A stretch of DNA of 64,000 nt from Ilyomonas sp963847085 (GTDB taxonomy: Bacteria; Bacteroidota; Bacteroidia; Chitinophagales; Chitinophagaceae), in the NCBI GenBank assembly GCA_963847085.1, contig CAWJYO010000011.1:620001-684000 (forward strand), in the 5' to 3' direction. Under the pieces are notes generated by a model. That model saw nothing but the letters and a program-made list of their open reading frames with translations. It had not been told where the DNA came from and did not search any database. The position numbers and the translations under genes were made by a program. Within the stretch, counting starts at the first letter, position 1, and each line of letters starts with the position of its first letter. This document shows positions 1 through 9,246 of this stretch, one piece after another.

Positions 1-651
1 GACACCAAAAACGTATATGAGCTATTCAAAATTTACCAATTCAACAAAGAAATAAGAGAAGTCAGAGACGACATAGCAGGACATCCCGCAGACAGAAAAA
101 ATGGCAAAGAGTTTTATTTCATTGGCAAGGGACCTAACTCAAAATATAACTTTTCTTATGCCGGATACACTCCACACTTCAGAAAAGTTGACGTCAATTT
201 AAAGCAGTTTATTGAAGAACAAAAAAGTTTCACCTTCAATGTTTTAAACGAAATTGAAAAAACTGTTACGCAACAAATACAAGCACACCAAGACAAGTTC
301 AAAGCGATGAAACTAATTGAAATAGTGAACAATTTAAGTTACCCAATCCAATTAATTTATCGGGGAATATTTAATAATCATCCTTTAGCTAATAGTGGAT
401 TAGCAGAAATAAGAGGAAAGTTGAACAATTTAAAAATCGAACTTAACCAGAGATATAACAACAAAATTCCCGACAGTATCAAAGACATTTTCAGGCTACA
501 AGACCACATTTTAAATCAAATTGAAAATTGGACTATAAACAAAACACTTGAAGGAAATTTAGACGCTGAAGTATTTATGGACAGCTTTGACCATCAAATG
601 AACGAACTAACCGACATTTTAAAAGAGATTGATGATGATTTTAGAAAATAA
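1..651 (+). CDS. Hypothetical HEPN-like protein, 5' end outside window
   Basis: The frame is open from base 1 to a TAA at 649-651, so at least 216 residues belong to a gene that begins upstream; the ATG at 307 is internal. The visible part is helical and charged. An early stretch reads RDDIAGHP, which fits the R-x4-6-H motif of HEPN domains, a superfamily with many RNases from toxin and defense systems; GHP after an Arg is common in the HEPN-like proteins I know. This rests on one motif, so the family call is tentative. It is AT-rich, like the nuclease-STAND region at 34.6 kb, which could indicate acquired DNA. Its right neighbour, araA, is convergent, and the two share a bidirectional terminator. 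Confidence 0.6.
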   Translation, partial: DTKNVYELFKIYQFNKEIREVRDDIAGHPADRKNGKEFYFIGKGPNSKYNFSYAGYTPHFRKVDVNLKQFIEEQKSFTFNVLNEIEKTVTQQIQAHQDKFKAMKLIEIVNNLSYPIQLIYRGIFNNHPLANSGLAEIRGKLNNLKIELNQRYNNKIPDSIKDIFRLQDHILNQIENWTINKTLEGNLDAEVFMDSFDHQMNELTDILKEIDDDFRK

Positions 652-866
652 GACGCCACATAACATGCGGTGGCTGATGAACAACTCAAATAAAAAAAAT
701 AACTATTCCCCTTTTTTTGGTTATTAAAAACAAATCAGCAGGTTACAAACATTTACTGGTTTTGATCTTCCAATGAGTACCTGATTCTTTTATGTCGTAG
801 CAGGATCTTCATAGCTTATCATTGTGCAGCAGAATGTAACCTTGCGATAAATCTAAAATAAGGGCA

Positions 867-910
867 AAAACAAACAAGCCGATAACATTCATTACCGGCT
901 TGTTTGTTTT
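867..910. terminator. Bidirectional rho-independent terminator
   Basis: A perfect 15-bp stem (867-881 with 896-910) and a 14-nt loop lie between convergent genes. Read on the minus strand, after araA, the stem is followed by TTTGTTTTTGC, the complement of the dispersed 11-mer at 864-874. On the plus strand it ends in a T-rich arm. Confidence 0.85.
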
Positions 911-965
911 AAAATAATTGTTTATAACAACTAACTGTTATACTTGCTTCAATTGATAATACGCA

Positions 966-2443
966 TCACTCCAACGCAAGCTCATTTTTGAACTGCAGCA
1001 ATTGTGTGGCCTGATCAATCAAAACAAATTCAATTTTTGCCATGTCTGCAAAGTCTTCCAAATGTTCAGAAGTTAAGTTTTGACTGTAACAAGTATGATG
1101 CGCACCACCGGCTAATATCCAGGCCGCACAGCCCTTTTGCATATCAGGATAAGGCTTCCAAAGCACGCGTGCTACCGGCAGTTTGGGCAAGTCATGTTTC
1201 GGTTCCTGTGCTTCTACCGTATTCACCAACAAGCCGAAAGCGATTGCCCATATCAACTACTGAAGCATTCAATGCAGCGCCTCCGGCAACATTAAACACC
1301 AACCGCACCGGATCTTCTTTGCCGCCAATGCCCAGCGGATGAATTTCGCAAGAAGGTTTGTCCGTTCGCAATGCTCGGACATATTTCCAGCATGTGACTG
1401 CCCAACACCATTTCATTATTCGGTTCAAAATGATAGGTATAATCTTCCATGAACGAGTTGCCACCGTGCAAGCCGCTGCCCATTACTTTCATTGCCCGAA
1501 CCAAGGCTGATGTTTTCCAATCGCCTTCGCCACCAAAGCCATAGCCATCGTTCATCAATCGTTGGGTTGCAATGCCGGGCAATTGCTTCATGCCATGCAG
1601 GTCTTCAAACGTATCAGTAAAGCCTTTAAAATTGCCTTCTTTTAAAAAGTACCGAAGCCCTAACTCAATCTTTGCTGCATCCTGCAAAGAAGAAAATTGG
1701 GCACCGCCTTTTTGTAAACCTTCTGCAAGTTTGTATTCATCGGAATATTGCTGGCAAAGCTTTTCTACATCAGCATCACTTACCTCATTAATTACTTTTA
1801 CAAGGTCGCCAATGCCATAGGTATTTACGCTATAACCAAACTGCAGTTCGGCTTCTACTTTATCGCCTTCGGTTACGGCAACAAAGCGCATGTTATCGCC
1901 AAAGCGAACAAACTTCGCACCTTGCCAATCGTTCCATCCGGCTGCAGCGCGTGTCCATGTTTCAATGCTTTTTAAAACAGTATCATTCTGCCAATGGCCT
2001 ACTACTACTTTGCGGCGCAAACGCATACGGCTCATTATAAAACCAAACTCCCTATCGCCATGAGCGCTTTGGTTAAGGTTCATAAAGTCCATGTCTATCT
2101 CGCTCCACGGAATATCGCGGTTAAACTGTGTATGCAAATGAAGCAATGGTTTGTGCAAAATTTTCAATCCGCCAATCCACATCTTTGCAGGAGAAAAAGT
2201 ATGCATCCATGCAATGATACCGATGCAGTTTTTTGCTGCATTGGCTTCGGCACAAACGGCGTAAATTTCTTCAGTGCTTTTTACCGTTGGCTTATACACA
2301 ACCGTTACCGGAATGTTCTGTGCTTTATCGAGATGCTTTGCAATTTGTTGCGAATGCTCGGCTACCTGTCGTAAGGTTTCATCGCCATATAAATGCTGGC
2401 TGCCGGTTACAAACCAAACTTCTAAATCTTTTAAATCAGTCAT
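966..2443 (-). CDS. araA: L-arabinose isomerase (two frameshifts)
   Basis: Converts L-arabinose to L-ribulose in the cytoplasm, the first step of the isomerase pathway. The first 360 or so residues are in one frame and begin MTDLKDLEVWFVTGSQHLYG, a typical AraA N-terminus; later come the metal-site region (EDYTYHFEP) and HMLE. The frame then shifts near 1365 into a stretch encoding KPSCEIHPLGIGGKEDPVRL and again near 1215 into the C-terminus (AGGAHHTCYSQ), which ends at 966. Rejoined, it has about 490 residues, the normal AraA length. It is the last gene of the leftward run araB-araD-araA and is followed by the terminator at 867-910. Both shifts are single-base, and I think they are sequence errors rather than decay, because all three segments match the family closely. 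Confidence 0.9.
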
Positions 2444-2617
2444 CGTTTTTGTTTTATAGTGAAGGTTTATTTTTTGTGCAAAAGCAAAGGGCCAAGTGCA
2501 AGAAATAATGGAAGTAAAAGGAACTTGTTCATTGTAAAAGCTTTAACCGAGAAGTAGCGAAGACGCAAAGAATATGGGCAAAAACAAACTTCTCGTCTGT
2601 GCTTCTTAGCGGTATAA

Positions 2618-3313
2618 CTATTGCCCATAATAACTATTTACGCCATGTTTGCGCTCGTAATGTTTTTTTATCAGTGCATCTTTCAACCGCAAGGCATCTG
2701 CTTTTATTGATTCCGTAATGAATGCCATTTGCGCAATATTTTCCAATACAGCGCTATTATAAACTGCTTTCGCAGCCGTTTTTCCCCAGGTAAAGGGCGC
2801 ATGATTACCTACTAAAATCATTTCTACTTCTTCATAACTCAAGCCTCGCTCTGCAAAGCAATTCATGATTTGAAAGCCGGTTTCATATTCATAATTGCCC
2901 CCAATCATTTCATCACTCATCGGCGGCGCACAAGGAATATCAACCGTGTTATGGTCGGCATGCGTGGTGCCATAAATAGGTATGTCGCGAAGCGATTGTG
3001 CCCAAGCAGTTGCATAAGTAGAATGGGTATGAACAATGCCATTGATGCCTTCCCAATGCTTGTACAAAACTGCATGTGTTTGGGTATCGGAAGACGGGCG
3101 CAGATTGCCTTCTACGGTGTTGCCATCAAAGTCAACAATCACCATTTTTTCGGGCGATAAATCTTCGTAAGGAACGCCCGATGGTTTAATGGCAAATACG
3201 CCAAGACTTCTGTCGGCAGCACTTACATTGCCAAATGTGAACAAAACCAAACTCAGCTTTGGCAACTGCATATTGGCTTCGTAGGCTTCCTGTTGCATGT
3301 GTTGATATTTCAT
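2618..3313 (-). CDS. araD: L-ribulose-5-phosphate 4-epimerase
   Basis: Converts L-ribulose 5-phosphate to D-xylulose 5-phosphate, linking arabinose to the pentose phosphate pathway. It is a class II aldolase/adducin-fold zinc enzyme. The start at 3313 (MKYQHMQQEAYEANM) gives 231 residues, the standard AraD length; the open frame continues upstream to 3361 but that extension is not conserved-looking. The metal ligands are visible as HTHSTYA and, later, the His of GNHAPFTWGK; GTTHADHNT is the catalytic-loop region. It lies between araB and araA. About 120 bp separates it from araB, containing a small hairpin repeat, so araB and araD may be transcribed together or partly uncoupled. The frame is intact. 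Confidence 0.93.
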   Translation of the reverse strand: MKYQHMQQEAYEANMQLPKLSLVLFTFGNVSAADRSLGVFAIKPSGVPYEDLSPEKMVIVDFDGNTVEGNLRPSSDTQTHAVLYKHWEGINGIVHTHSTYATAWAQSLRDIPIYGTTHADHNTVDIPCAPPMSDEMIGGNYEYETGFQIMNCFAERGLSYEEVEMILVGNHAPFTWGKTAAKAVYNSAVLENIAQMAFITESIKADALRLKDALIKKHYERKHGVNSYYGQ

Positions 3314-3403
3314 TGTTTTGTTTTTGAACCACAAAGTCGCAGATGATTCATAAAGGTTCACGAAGAGTATTTTGTTTGTGTAAGATCATCCTTTTCTTTA
3401 TTT

Positions 3404-3422
3404 GTTGGTGAAGAACACCAAC
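3404..3422. repeat. Short hairpin repeat GTTGGTG/CACCAAC, copy 1
   Basis: A perfect 7-bp inverted repeat around the loop AAGAA lies between araB and araD. The same 19-bp hairpin occurs at 37306-37324 (one base pair changed) and 42964-42982, both intergenic. Confidence 0.75.
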
Positions 3423-3436
3423 AGAGGCGGAGATTA

Positions 3437-5111
3437 CTAAGTCAATGCTTCTATACAACTACCCAATTGTTTGTATTTTTCATACCGTTTGGCATAAATG
3501 TGAACCCTGCTTTCATTAGGATGATATTCTGCATCAAAGCCTTGTCCCATGGCCTGCATAGCCTCTTCAACTTTATTATAAAAACCTGCTACGGTGGCGG
3601 CAAACATAGCAGCGCCTGCCGCGCAGGTTTGTTCACTTTTGTGTATGCGGATAGGCATGTTCATTACATCGGCCATCATCTGCATGATATAAGCCGATTT
3701 TTTAGCAACGCCTCCTACACCAATCAACCCATTCACAGGAATGCCTTGCTCACGAAACCGTTCTACAATTGCTTTTGCGCCAAAGCAGGTAGCTTCGGCA
3801 ATGGCTTTAAAAATATGAGGAGCCGTGGTGCCTAAATTTAAACCACTGATAGCGCCTTTCAACAGCTGATTTGCATCGGGTGTGCGTCTTCCGTTCAGCC
3901 AGTCAACCGCGAGTTCGTCATCATCGCTCAAAGGCAATCGGGATGCAGCTTTCGACAGTTCAGCGATTAATGAATCACTGATTTGTTTTTGCACTAATTT
4001 GGCAGTGGCTTCATCAATGATTGAAGATTGTTGCAATAAAGTGTTGGTTGCCCAGGCGGCAATATTTTTAAACCATGCATAGGCATCGCCAAAAGCGCTC
4101 TGACCGGCTTCCATGCCTATCATTCCAGGGATGATAGAACCGTTCACTTGCCCGCAAATACCTGCCACCAACGTATCGCCCACTTCGTCAGCCGGAGCTA
4201 CCAACATATCGCAGGTTGATGTGCCCATCACTTTACTTAAATGATAGGGTTCAATCTGACCACCTACAGCACCCATGTGTGCATCAAAAGCGCCAACACC
4301 AATTACCACATCGCCTGGCAATCCCAAGCGTTCGGCCCATTCATTTAGAAATGGTTCCGGCTGCGGTGTCGGAAGTATAGGTTTCGGTGAATAAACGAGA
4401 CGTAAAGCAGTCGAGCAAAGGGTCTAAGGAAGCAAAAAATTCATTGGGTGGCAAACCATTAAAATCTTTTGCCCATAAGGCTTTGTGCCCCGCCGCACAA
4501 ACGCTGCGCTTCATTTGATGTACATCTGTTCCGCCGGTTAGTAAGAACGGAATCCAATCGCAATGCTCTACCCAGGAATAACAGGCACTGCGCACTTTTT
4601 CATCCACACGAAGAACATGGAGCAACTTTGCCCAAAACCATTCGGAAGAATAAATGCCACCTATAAATTGTAAGTAATTAACGTCGAACTTTTTTGCATG
4701 CTCATTGATTTCGGCTGCTTCTCCGGTTGAGGTGTGGTCTTTCCACAATACAAACATGGCATTGGGATTATGACCAAATTCCGGCAATAAAGAAAGCGGT
4801 GTTCCCCCTTTGTCAACAGCAACCGGTGTTGAACCTGTAGTATCAACAGAGATCGCTTTAATGTTGGCCTCTATTTCTTTACCGGCTTTTTCTAAACAGT
4901 CTTTTATAGTATATTCCAGTCCTTCGATGTAATCCAACGGATGCTGTCGAAACTGATTGATGGAAACATCGCAATACAAGGCGTCTTTCCAGCGTGGATA
5001 ATAAAAAACAGAAGAGGCTACTTCAAAACCATCAGCCACGTTCACAATGACAGAACGCACAGAATCTGACCCGTAATCAACTCCAATAACATACGCATTC
5101 TCTTTGTTCAT
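3437..5111 (-). CDS. araB: L-ribulokinase, FGGY family (one frameshift)
   Basis: Phosphorylates L-ribulose to L-ribulose 5-phosphate with ATP. The N-terminal half (start MNKENAYVIGVDYGSDSVRS) carries the FGGY nucleotide-binding signature; the C-terminal half includes GAFDAHMGAVGG and the second FGGY region LIGVGGVAKKSAYIMQ. The frame breaks near 4345: an extra T turns the expected AAAGAATGG into AAATGAATGG and makes an immediate stop, after which the neighbouring frame continues as EWAERLGLPGDV. Rejoined, it has about 558 residues, as usual for AraB. It heads the leftward arabinose run after a 515-bp gap from the arabinofuranosidase gene. Confidence 0.9.
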
Positions 5112-5626
5112 ATAACAAGCATTAAAGTGTGCAAAATAATAGTAATTTTAATTAAGTGTTTTTTTTACAGTTAAATACATTTTGTCTTTTTATTTACCCG
5201 AATTAACCTATTTGCAGAATTGGTAAAAGGAGTTTTTTGTTATGCTATTATCTCCTGTTCATGCTTACAAAAGGCCAATCATTTATCCCTATGAACTGCT
5301 CTATGCCAATATCTTTTCGCCCTTGCCATGTATCGGAAAGAAATAAAGAATTTTATAGTATGCAGATAAAGCTGTGCTGATATTGAAATATAAAATATAA
5401 GGCAAAACAAATAATTGCAATCCTTTGTTATAACTCATTGTTGTAAGCTTTATTTTAATTAATCTACCCAACTCAATGCTTCATAAATGTTCCGCTGCCG
5501 ACGGGCTGCGGGATGGGCAGCATCTACCCCGCTGAAGCCTTATGCAGCGTGGCTTGCGGCGGAGTAGTGCAGACAGCCCGAACGAGAGCTTCATTGAAAT
5601 ATCTACCGCTTACAGCCCTAAACTAC
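5112..5626. other. Intergenic region upstream of araB
   Basis: No gene is seen here. The part next to araB is very AT-rich and presumably holds its promoter, but I see no convincing TAnnTTTG element or AraC/AraR-type operator. The part next to the arabinofuranosidase gene holds a GC-rich structured element (5491-5590). Confidence 0.6.
5491..5590. repeat. GC-rich structured intergenic element
   Basis: About 100 bp with roughly 60% or more GC sits abruptly inside a very AT-rich spacer. CGGGCTG (5502-5508) pairs with CAGCCCG (5574-5580) to close it, with smaller inner complementarities such as GCTG/CAGC. It could be a structured 3' end for the arabinofuranosidase mRNA or a copy of a dispersed element. 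Its identity is unknown. Confidence 0.45.
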
Positions 5627-7162
5627 TTATTTTAATTCAAGCACCACAACCGAAAACGGAGGCATTTTTACATTAAGTGTATTGCCTTTTAAAACGGCAC
5701 CGGTAAAGGTTTGTGGTTTTATTTTATCTGGATTTTCGAATGTATTATAATCCTGCAATTTGGCCGATGAAAGAATGCGCCCTTTCACATTACTATACTT
5801 GGCACCATCTACATTGATGGTTACTGTTTGAGCCGTTTTTGCATCAATATTTACCAGCGAAATATGCGTTACGCCTAATGAATCTTTGGAAGCTGAACAC
5901 GAAACAGCAGGCAGACTTTCGTTGCCATACATATAGTTGCTTGTTTGAACCGTTACAGGCAGCATCTTCGCATCCTGATGCACGTTGTACATCTCCATCA
6001 CATGATACGTTGGTGTAAGAATCATCTTTTCTTTATCGGTTAAAATAACAGCCTGCAATACATTGATACATTGTGCAAGGCAAGCCATTCTCACTCTGTC
6101 GCTATGATTGTTGAAAATGTTCAGCGTAACGCCGGCAATCATGGCATCGCGCATCGTATTTTGTTGATATAAAAAGCCGGGATTGGTGCCGGGTTCAACA
6201 TCATACCAGCCGCCCCATTCGTCCACTACCAAAGCCACACTTTTTTTCGGGTCGTATTTGTCCATAATGGCGCTATGTTTTGCTACCAGCGTATCCATGA
6301 AAAGAGCGCGTTTGATAAGGTCAAAATATTTGGCTTCTGAAAATTGTGTGGCGGAACCTTTATCGCTCCAGTTAACCGAGTAATAATGCAACGCAAGCCC
6401 GCCGAGTTGATGCATAGGAATGTTCTTCATCAGCGTTTCCGTCCAGTTATAATCATCTGAGTTGGCACCTGAAGCAATCTTCATCATATCGTTGTTATAA
6501 TCGGTCATAAACACTGTGTACTTGCGATATTCGTTCGCATAATATTCCGGCTTCATTTCGCCACCGCAACCCCATGCTTCGTTGCCAACGCCCCAATACT
6601 TTACATGCCAGGGCTTCTCTTGCCCATTTTGCTTTCTTAAATTGCTCATCGGGCTGATGCCATCAAAATTTACGTATTGCACCCAGTCAGAAAGTTCCTG
6701 TACAGTGCCGCTTCCTACATTCCCTGCGAGATAGGGTTCTGCGCCGAGTTCTTTACACATGTTGAGAAAGTCGTGCGTACCAAAGCTATTGTCTTCGGTA
6801 ACGCCGCCCCACCACTTGTTTACCATCGTTGGTCGTTTGTCTTTGGGTCCAATTCCATCTTTCCAATGATAGGTATCGGCAAAGCAACCGCCAGGCCAGC
6901 GCAGCACCGGAATTTTAAGTTTACGCAAGGCAGCAATCACATCGTTACGAACACCGTTGGTATTGGCTATTTTACTGGTATCGCCTACATAAAAACCACC
7001 ATAAATACCGTGACCTAAATGCTCGGCGAAATGCCCGTAAATATTACGGTTGATGGTTTGTTTTACACTATCGGCATGAAGCGTAATTACGGTTTGCTGG
7101 GCTTCTAACATAACAGAAAATAAAAGAGTGGCTGACAATAAAAGCAATCGAAAACATTTCAT
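5627..7162 (-). CDS. abfA: Secreted GH51 alpha-L-arabinofuranosidase
   Basis: Releases terminal L-arabinofuranose from arabinan or arabinoxylan, supplying AraA. I start it at 7162 (MKCFRLLLLSATLLFSVMLE), which gives a clean signal peptide ending near EAQQT and 511 residues; the open frame continues to 7285 but that extension lacks sense as a leader. GH51 signatures are present: NRNIYGHFAEHLG near the N-terminus, the acid/base Glu in VGNEAWG, and the nucleophile Glu in VVDEWGGWYD. A beta-sandwich domain follows to the C-terminus. It is likely periplasmic or surface-exposed. It lies upstream of araB in the same direction and diverges from the amidohydrolase gene at 7352 over about 190 bp. Confidence 0.9.
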   Translation of the reverse strand: MKCFRLLLLSATLLFSVMLEAQQTVITLHADSVKQTINRNIYGHFAEHLGHGIYGGFYVGDTSKIANTNGVRNDVIAALRKLKIPVLRWPGGCFADTYHWKDGIGPKDKRPTMVNKWWGGVTEDNSFGTHDFLNMCKELGAEPYLAGNVGSGTVQELSDWVQYVNFDGISPMSNLRKQNGQEKPWHVKYWGVGNEAWGCGGEMKPEYYANEYRKYTVFMTDYNNDMMKIASGANSDDYNWTETLMKNIPMHQLGGLALHYYSVNWSDKGSATQFSEAKYFDLIKRALFMDTLVAKHSAIMDKYDPKKSVALVVDEWGGWYDVEPGTNPGFLYQQNTMRDAMIAGVTLNIFNNHSDRVRMACLAQCINVLQAVILTDKEKMILTPTYHVMEMYNVHQDAKMLPVTVQTSNYMYGNESLPAVSCSASKDSLGVTHISLVNIDAKTAQTVTINVDGAKYSNVKGRILSSAKLQDYNTFENPDKIKPQTFTGAVLKGNTLNVKMPPFSVVVLELK

Positions 7163-7351
7163 AAGGTAGATTCTTTTTTGGTAAAATTGGTTTTGAAAAG
7201 TGTGGGCTAAAATAAGTGTAATAATTACTATTATCAAAGAAGTTTTTTGTGCTTTTATTCTGTCTATTCCAAACCAACCAAACAAAGCTTCAATTTTTAT
7301 TGCAATGATGAATGATAGAAATTAGCTTGCAGCAGCTTACTTTTATCAACC

Positions 7352-8171
7352 ATGACAATAGATGCTCATCAACATTTCTGGAAGTTTAATGCCCTGCGCG
7401 ATAGCTGGATAACCGATGATATGGCAGTTATCAGAAGGGACTTTTTACCCAATGATTTATTACCCGAATTAGAGGAGGCAGGCATACAAGGATGCGTTGC
7501 TGTGCAGGCAAGTGAAAGTGAAGAAGAGAACGATTTTTTGTTATCGCTGGCGGCCGAAAATAATTTTATAAAAGGCGTTGTTGGATGGGTAGATCTTTGT
7601 GCGGATGATGTAGAAAAACGCTTGCAATTTTATGCGCAAAACCAAAAAGTAAAAGGCTTTCGGCACATACTGCAAAAAGAAACTGATCGTGCATTTATGC
7701 TGCAGCCAGCCTTTACAAAAGGCATTGCAAAATTGAAAGATTTTGACTTTACTTACGACATATTAATTCATCACGATCAGCTTCCATTCATACCACAATT
7801 TGTTCAGCAATTTCCTGAACAAAAATTTGTAATTGATCATCTTGCCAAACCGGATATAAAAAAGAGGAGAAATAAAAAACTGGCAAAAACAAATGAAAGA
7901 AATTTCACAACACCAAAATGTTTGGTGCAAGGTATCAGGAATGATAACGGAAGCCAATTGGGAAATGTGGCAGCCCGAGCAGCTTACACCTTATTTAGAT
8001 GCGGTTTGGGCAGCATTCGGAGCGAACAGGTTGATGTTTGGTTCAGACTGGCCAGTATTGAATATAGCAGGAAGCTACAGCCAATGGGCAAACATTTTAA
8101 AAGCATACACTGCTCAATTTTCAGAAAATGAACAAGCCCATTTTTGGGGCGCACAGCAAGTTATTTTATAA
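7352..8171 (+). CDS. Amidohydrolase-2 family, sugar lactonase-like (frameshift)
   Basis: The N-terminus MTIDAHQHFWKFN is typical of the COG3618 amidohydrolases that hydrolyse L-fucono-, L-rhamnono- or similar lactones; DAHQHFW holds the metal-binding HxH. Later FVIDHLAKP and, in the shifted frame, FGSDWPV supply further metal ligands. The frame breaks near 7862-7868, where one extra A in an A-run shifts the frame; it resumes as NWQKQMKEIS. The rejoined length is about 272 residues, normal for the family. A copy of the dispersed 11-mer lies 20 bp downstream of the break and reads QKQ in the protein. With the dehydrogenase downstream (22-bp gap) it suggests an oxidative route for a deoxy- or pentose sugar. 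The substrate is unknown. Confidence 0.8.
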
Positions 8172-8193
8172 TTTAGAAGAGTAAAAAAGACAA

Positions 8194-9206
8194 ATGAAAA
8201 CATTGGTTTGCACGTCGCCGGGCAGCTTTGTTTTTGCTGAAAAAACAAAGCCCGAAAGTGAAGAAAACTATGCTATCATCAAAGTAAAAAACATAGGTGT
8301 TTGTGGCACCGACCTTCATGCGTTTGAAGGCACACAACCTTATTTTACTTATCCGCGCATCTTAGGTCATGAATTTCCGGCGAGTTGATAGAACAGGTAA
8401 TGCAGGCGGTTTTACAAAAGGCGAAGCGGTTACTTTCTTGCCTTATTTCAATTGCGGACATTGCATTGCCTGCCGTACCGGAAAGCCAAATTGTTGTGTG
8501 AACATTCAGGTATTTGGGGTGCACATTGACGGTGGGATGATGTGAGTATGTTTGCATACCATCAGATAAGCTGATACATGGCCAGGGTTTGCGTTATGAA
8601 GAACTGGCTTTGATAGAACCATTGGCAATCGGCGCGCATGCTATACAAAGAAGTGCGTTGCAAAAAGAAGAATGGATAGTGGTTGTTGGCGCAGGTCCTA
8701 TTGGTTTGGCCACGATGGAATTTGCAAACATTTCCGGAGGAAAAATTATTGCAGTTGATGTAGCCCAAAACCGCCTTCAATTCTGCCAACAAAATGTAAA
8801 GACTGAACATATTATAAATGCGGCAAAACAAAACGCGGTTGAACAAGTAAGAGAAATAACAAATGGCGATGGCGCAACCGTAGTGGTTGATGCAACCGGA
8901 AATCTGGCTGCTATCAACCAAGGTATTTATTATTTAGCGCATGGCGGAAGGTATGTGCTGGTGGGTTTGCAAAAAGAGGCCTTTTGTTTTTCACATCCTG
9001 AATTTCATAAACGTGAAGCTACGCTGATGAGCAGCCGAAATGCTTTGCGAAGCGATTTTGAGAACGTAATAAAATTGGTTAAAAACAAACTCATTCAACC
9101 GGAAAAATACATAACACACCGAGTGATGTTTGATGAAGTGATTGCGCAGTTTCCTCATTGGCTGAAACCTGAGTTTGGCGTTGTAAAGGCAATGATAAGT
9201 ATGTGA
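8194..9206 (+). CDS. Zinc-dependent sugar/alcohol dehydrogenase (frameshifts)
   Basis: A medium-chain dehydrogenase that would oxidise a polyol or sugar with NAD(P). Catalytic-zinc elements CGTDLHAFEG and GHE are near the N-terminus; the structural-zinc loop CGHCIACRTGKPNCC follows in another frame; the Rossmann motif VVGAGPIGLATMEFA is in the long C-terminal frame. Breaks lie near 8378 (a missing T before TCCGGCGAG), near 8397, and near 8541 (an extra T after ATGATG that creates TGA). Rejoined, it has about 337 residues, the family norm. It probably works with the preceding lactonase: the dehydrogenase forms a lactone and the amidohydrolase opens it. That order is inferred from known fucose and rhamnose oxidative pathways. 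Confidence 0.82.
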
Positions 9207-9246
9207 TGAATACGCAATGCAATGAAGCAAAAATGAAAATACTTTT

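Noticed and set aside
655..690. GCCAC/GTGGC hairpin with nearby TAACA, reminiscent of an integron attC site
   Set aside because: The stem is 5 bp, the core sites R' and R'' are missing, and there is no integrase in the window.
1748..2508. Plus-strand frames opposite araA
   Set aside because: They are antisense to conserved araA sequence, and araA explains the codon pattern.
7883..7893. Idea that insertion of the 11-mer caused the frame breaks, because copies lie near breaks at 7865 and 61700
   Set aside because: Most broken genes have no copy near the break, and most copies in genes are in frame and harmless.
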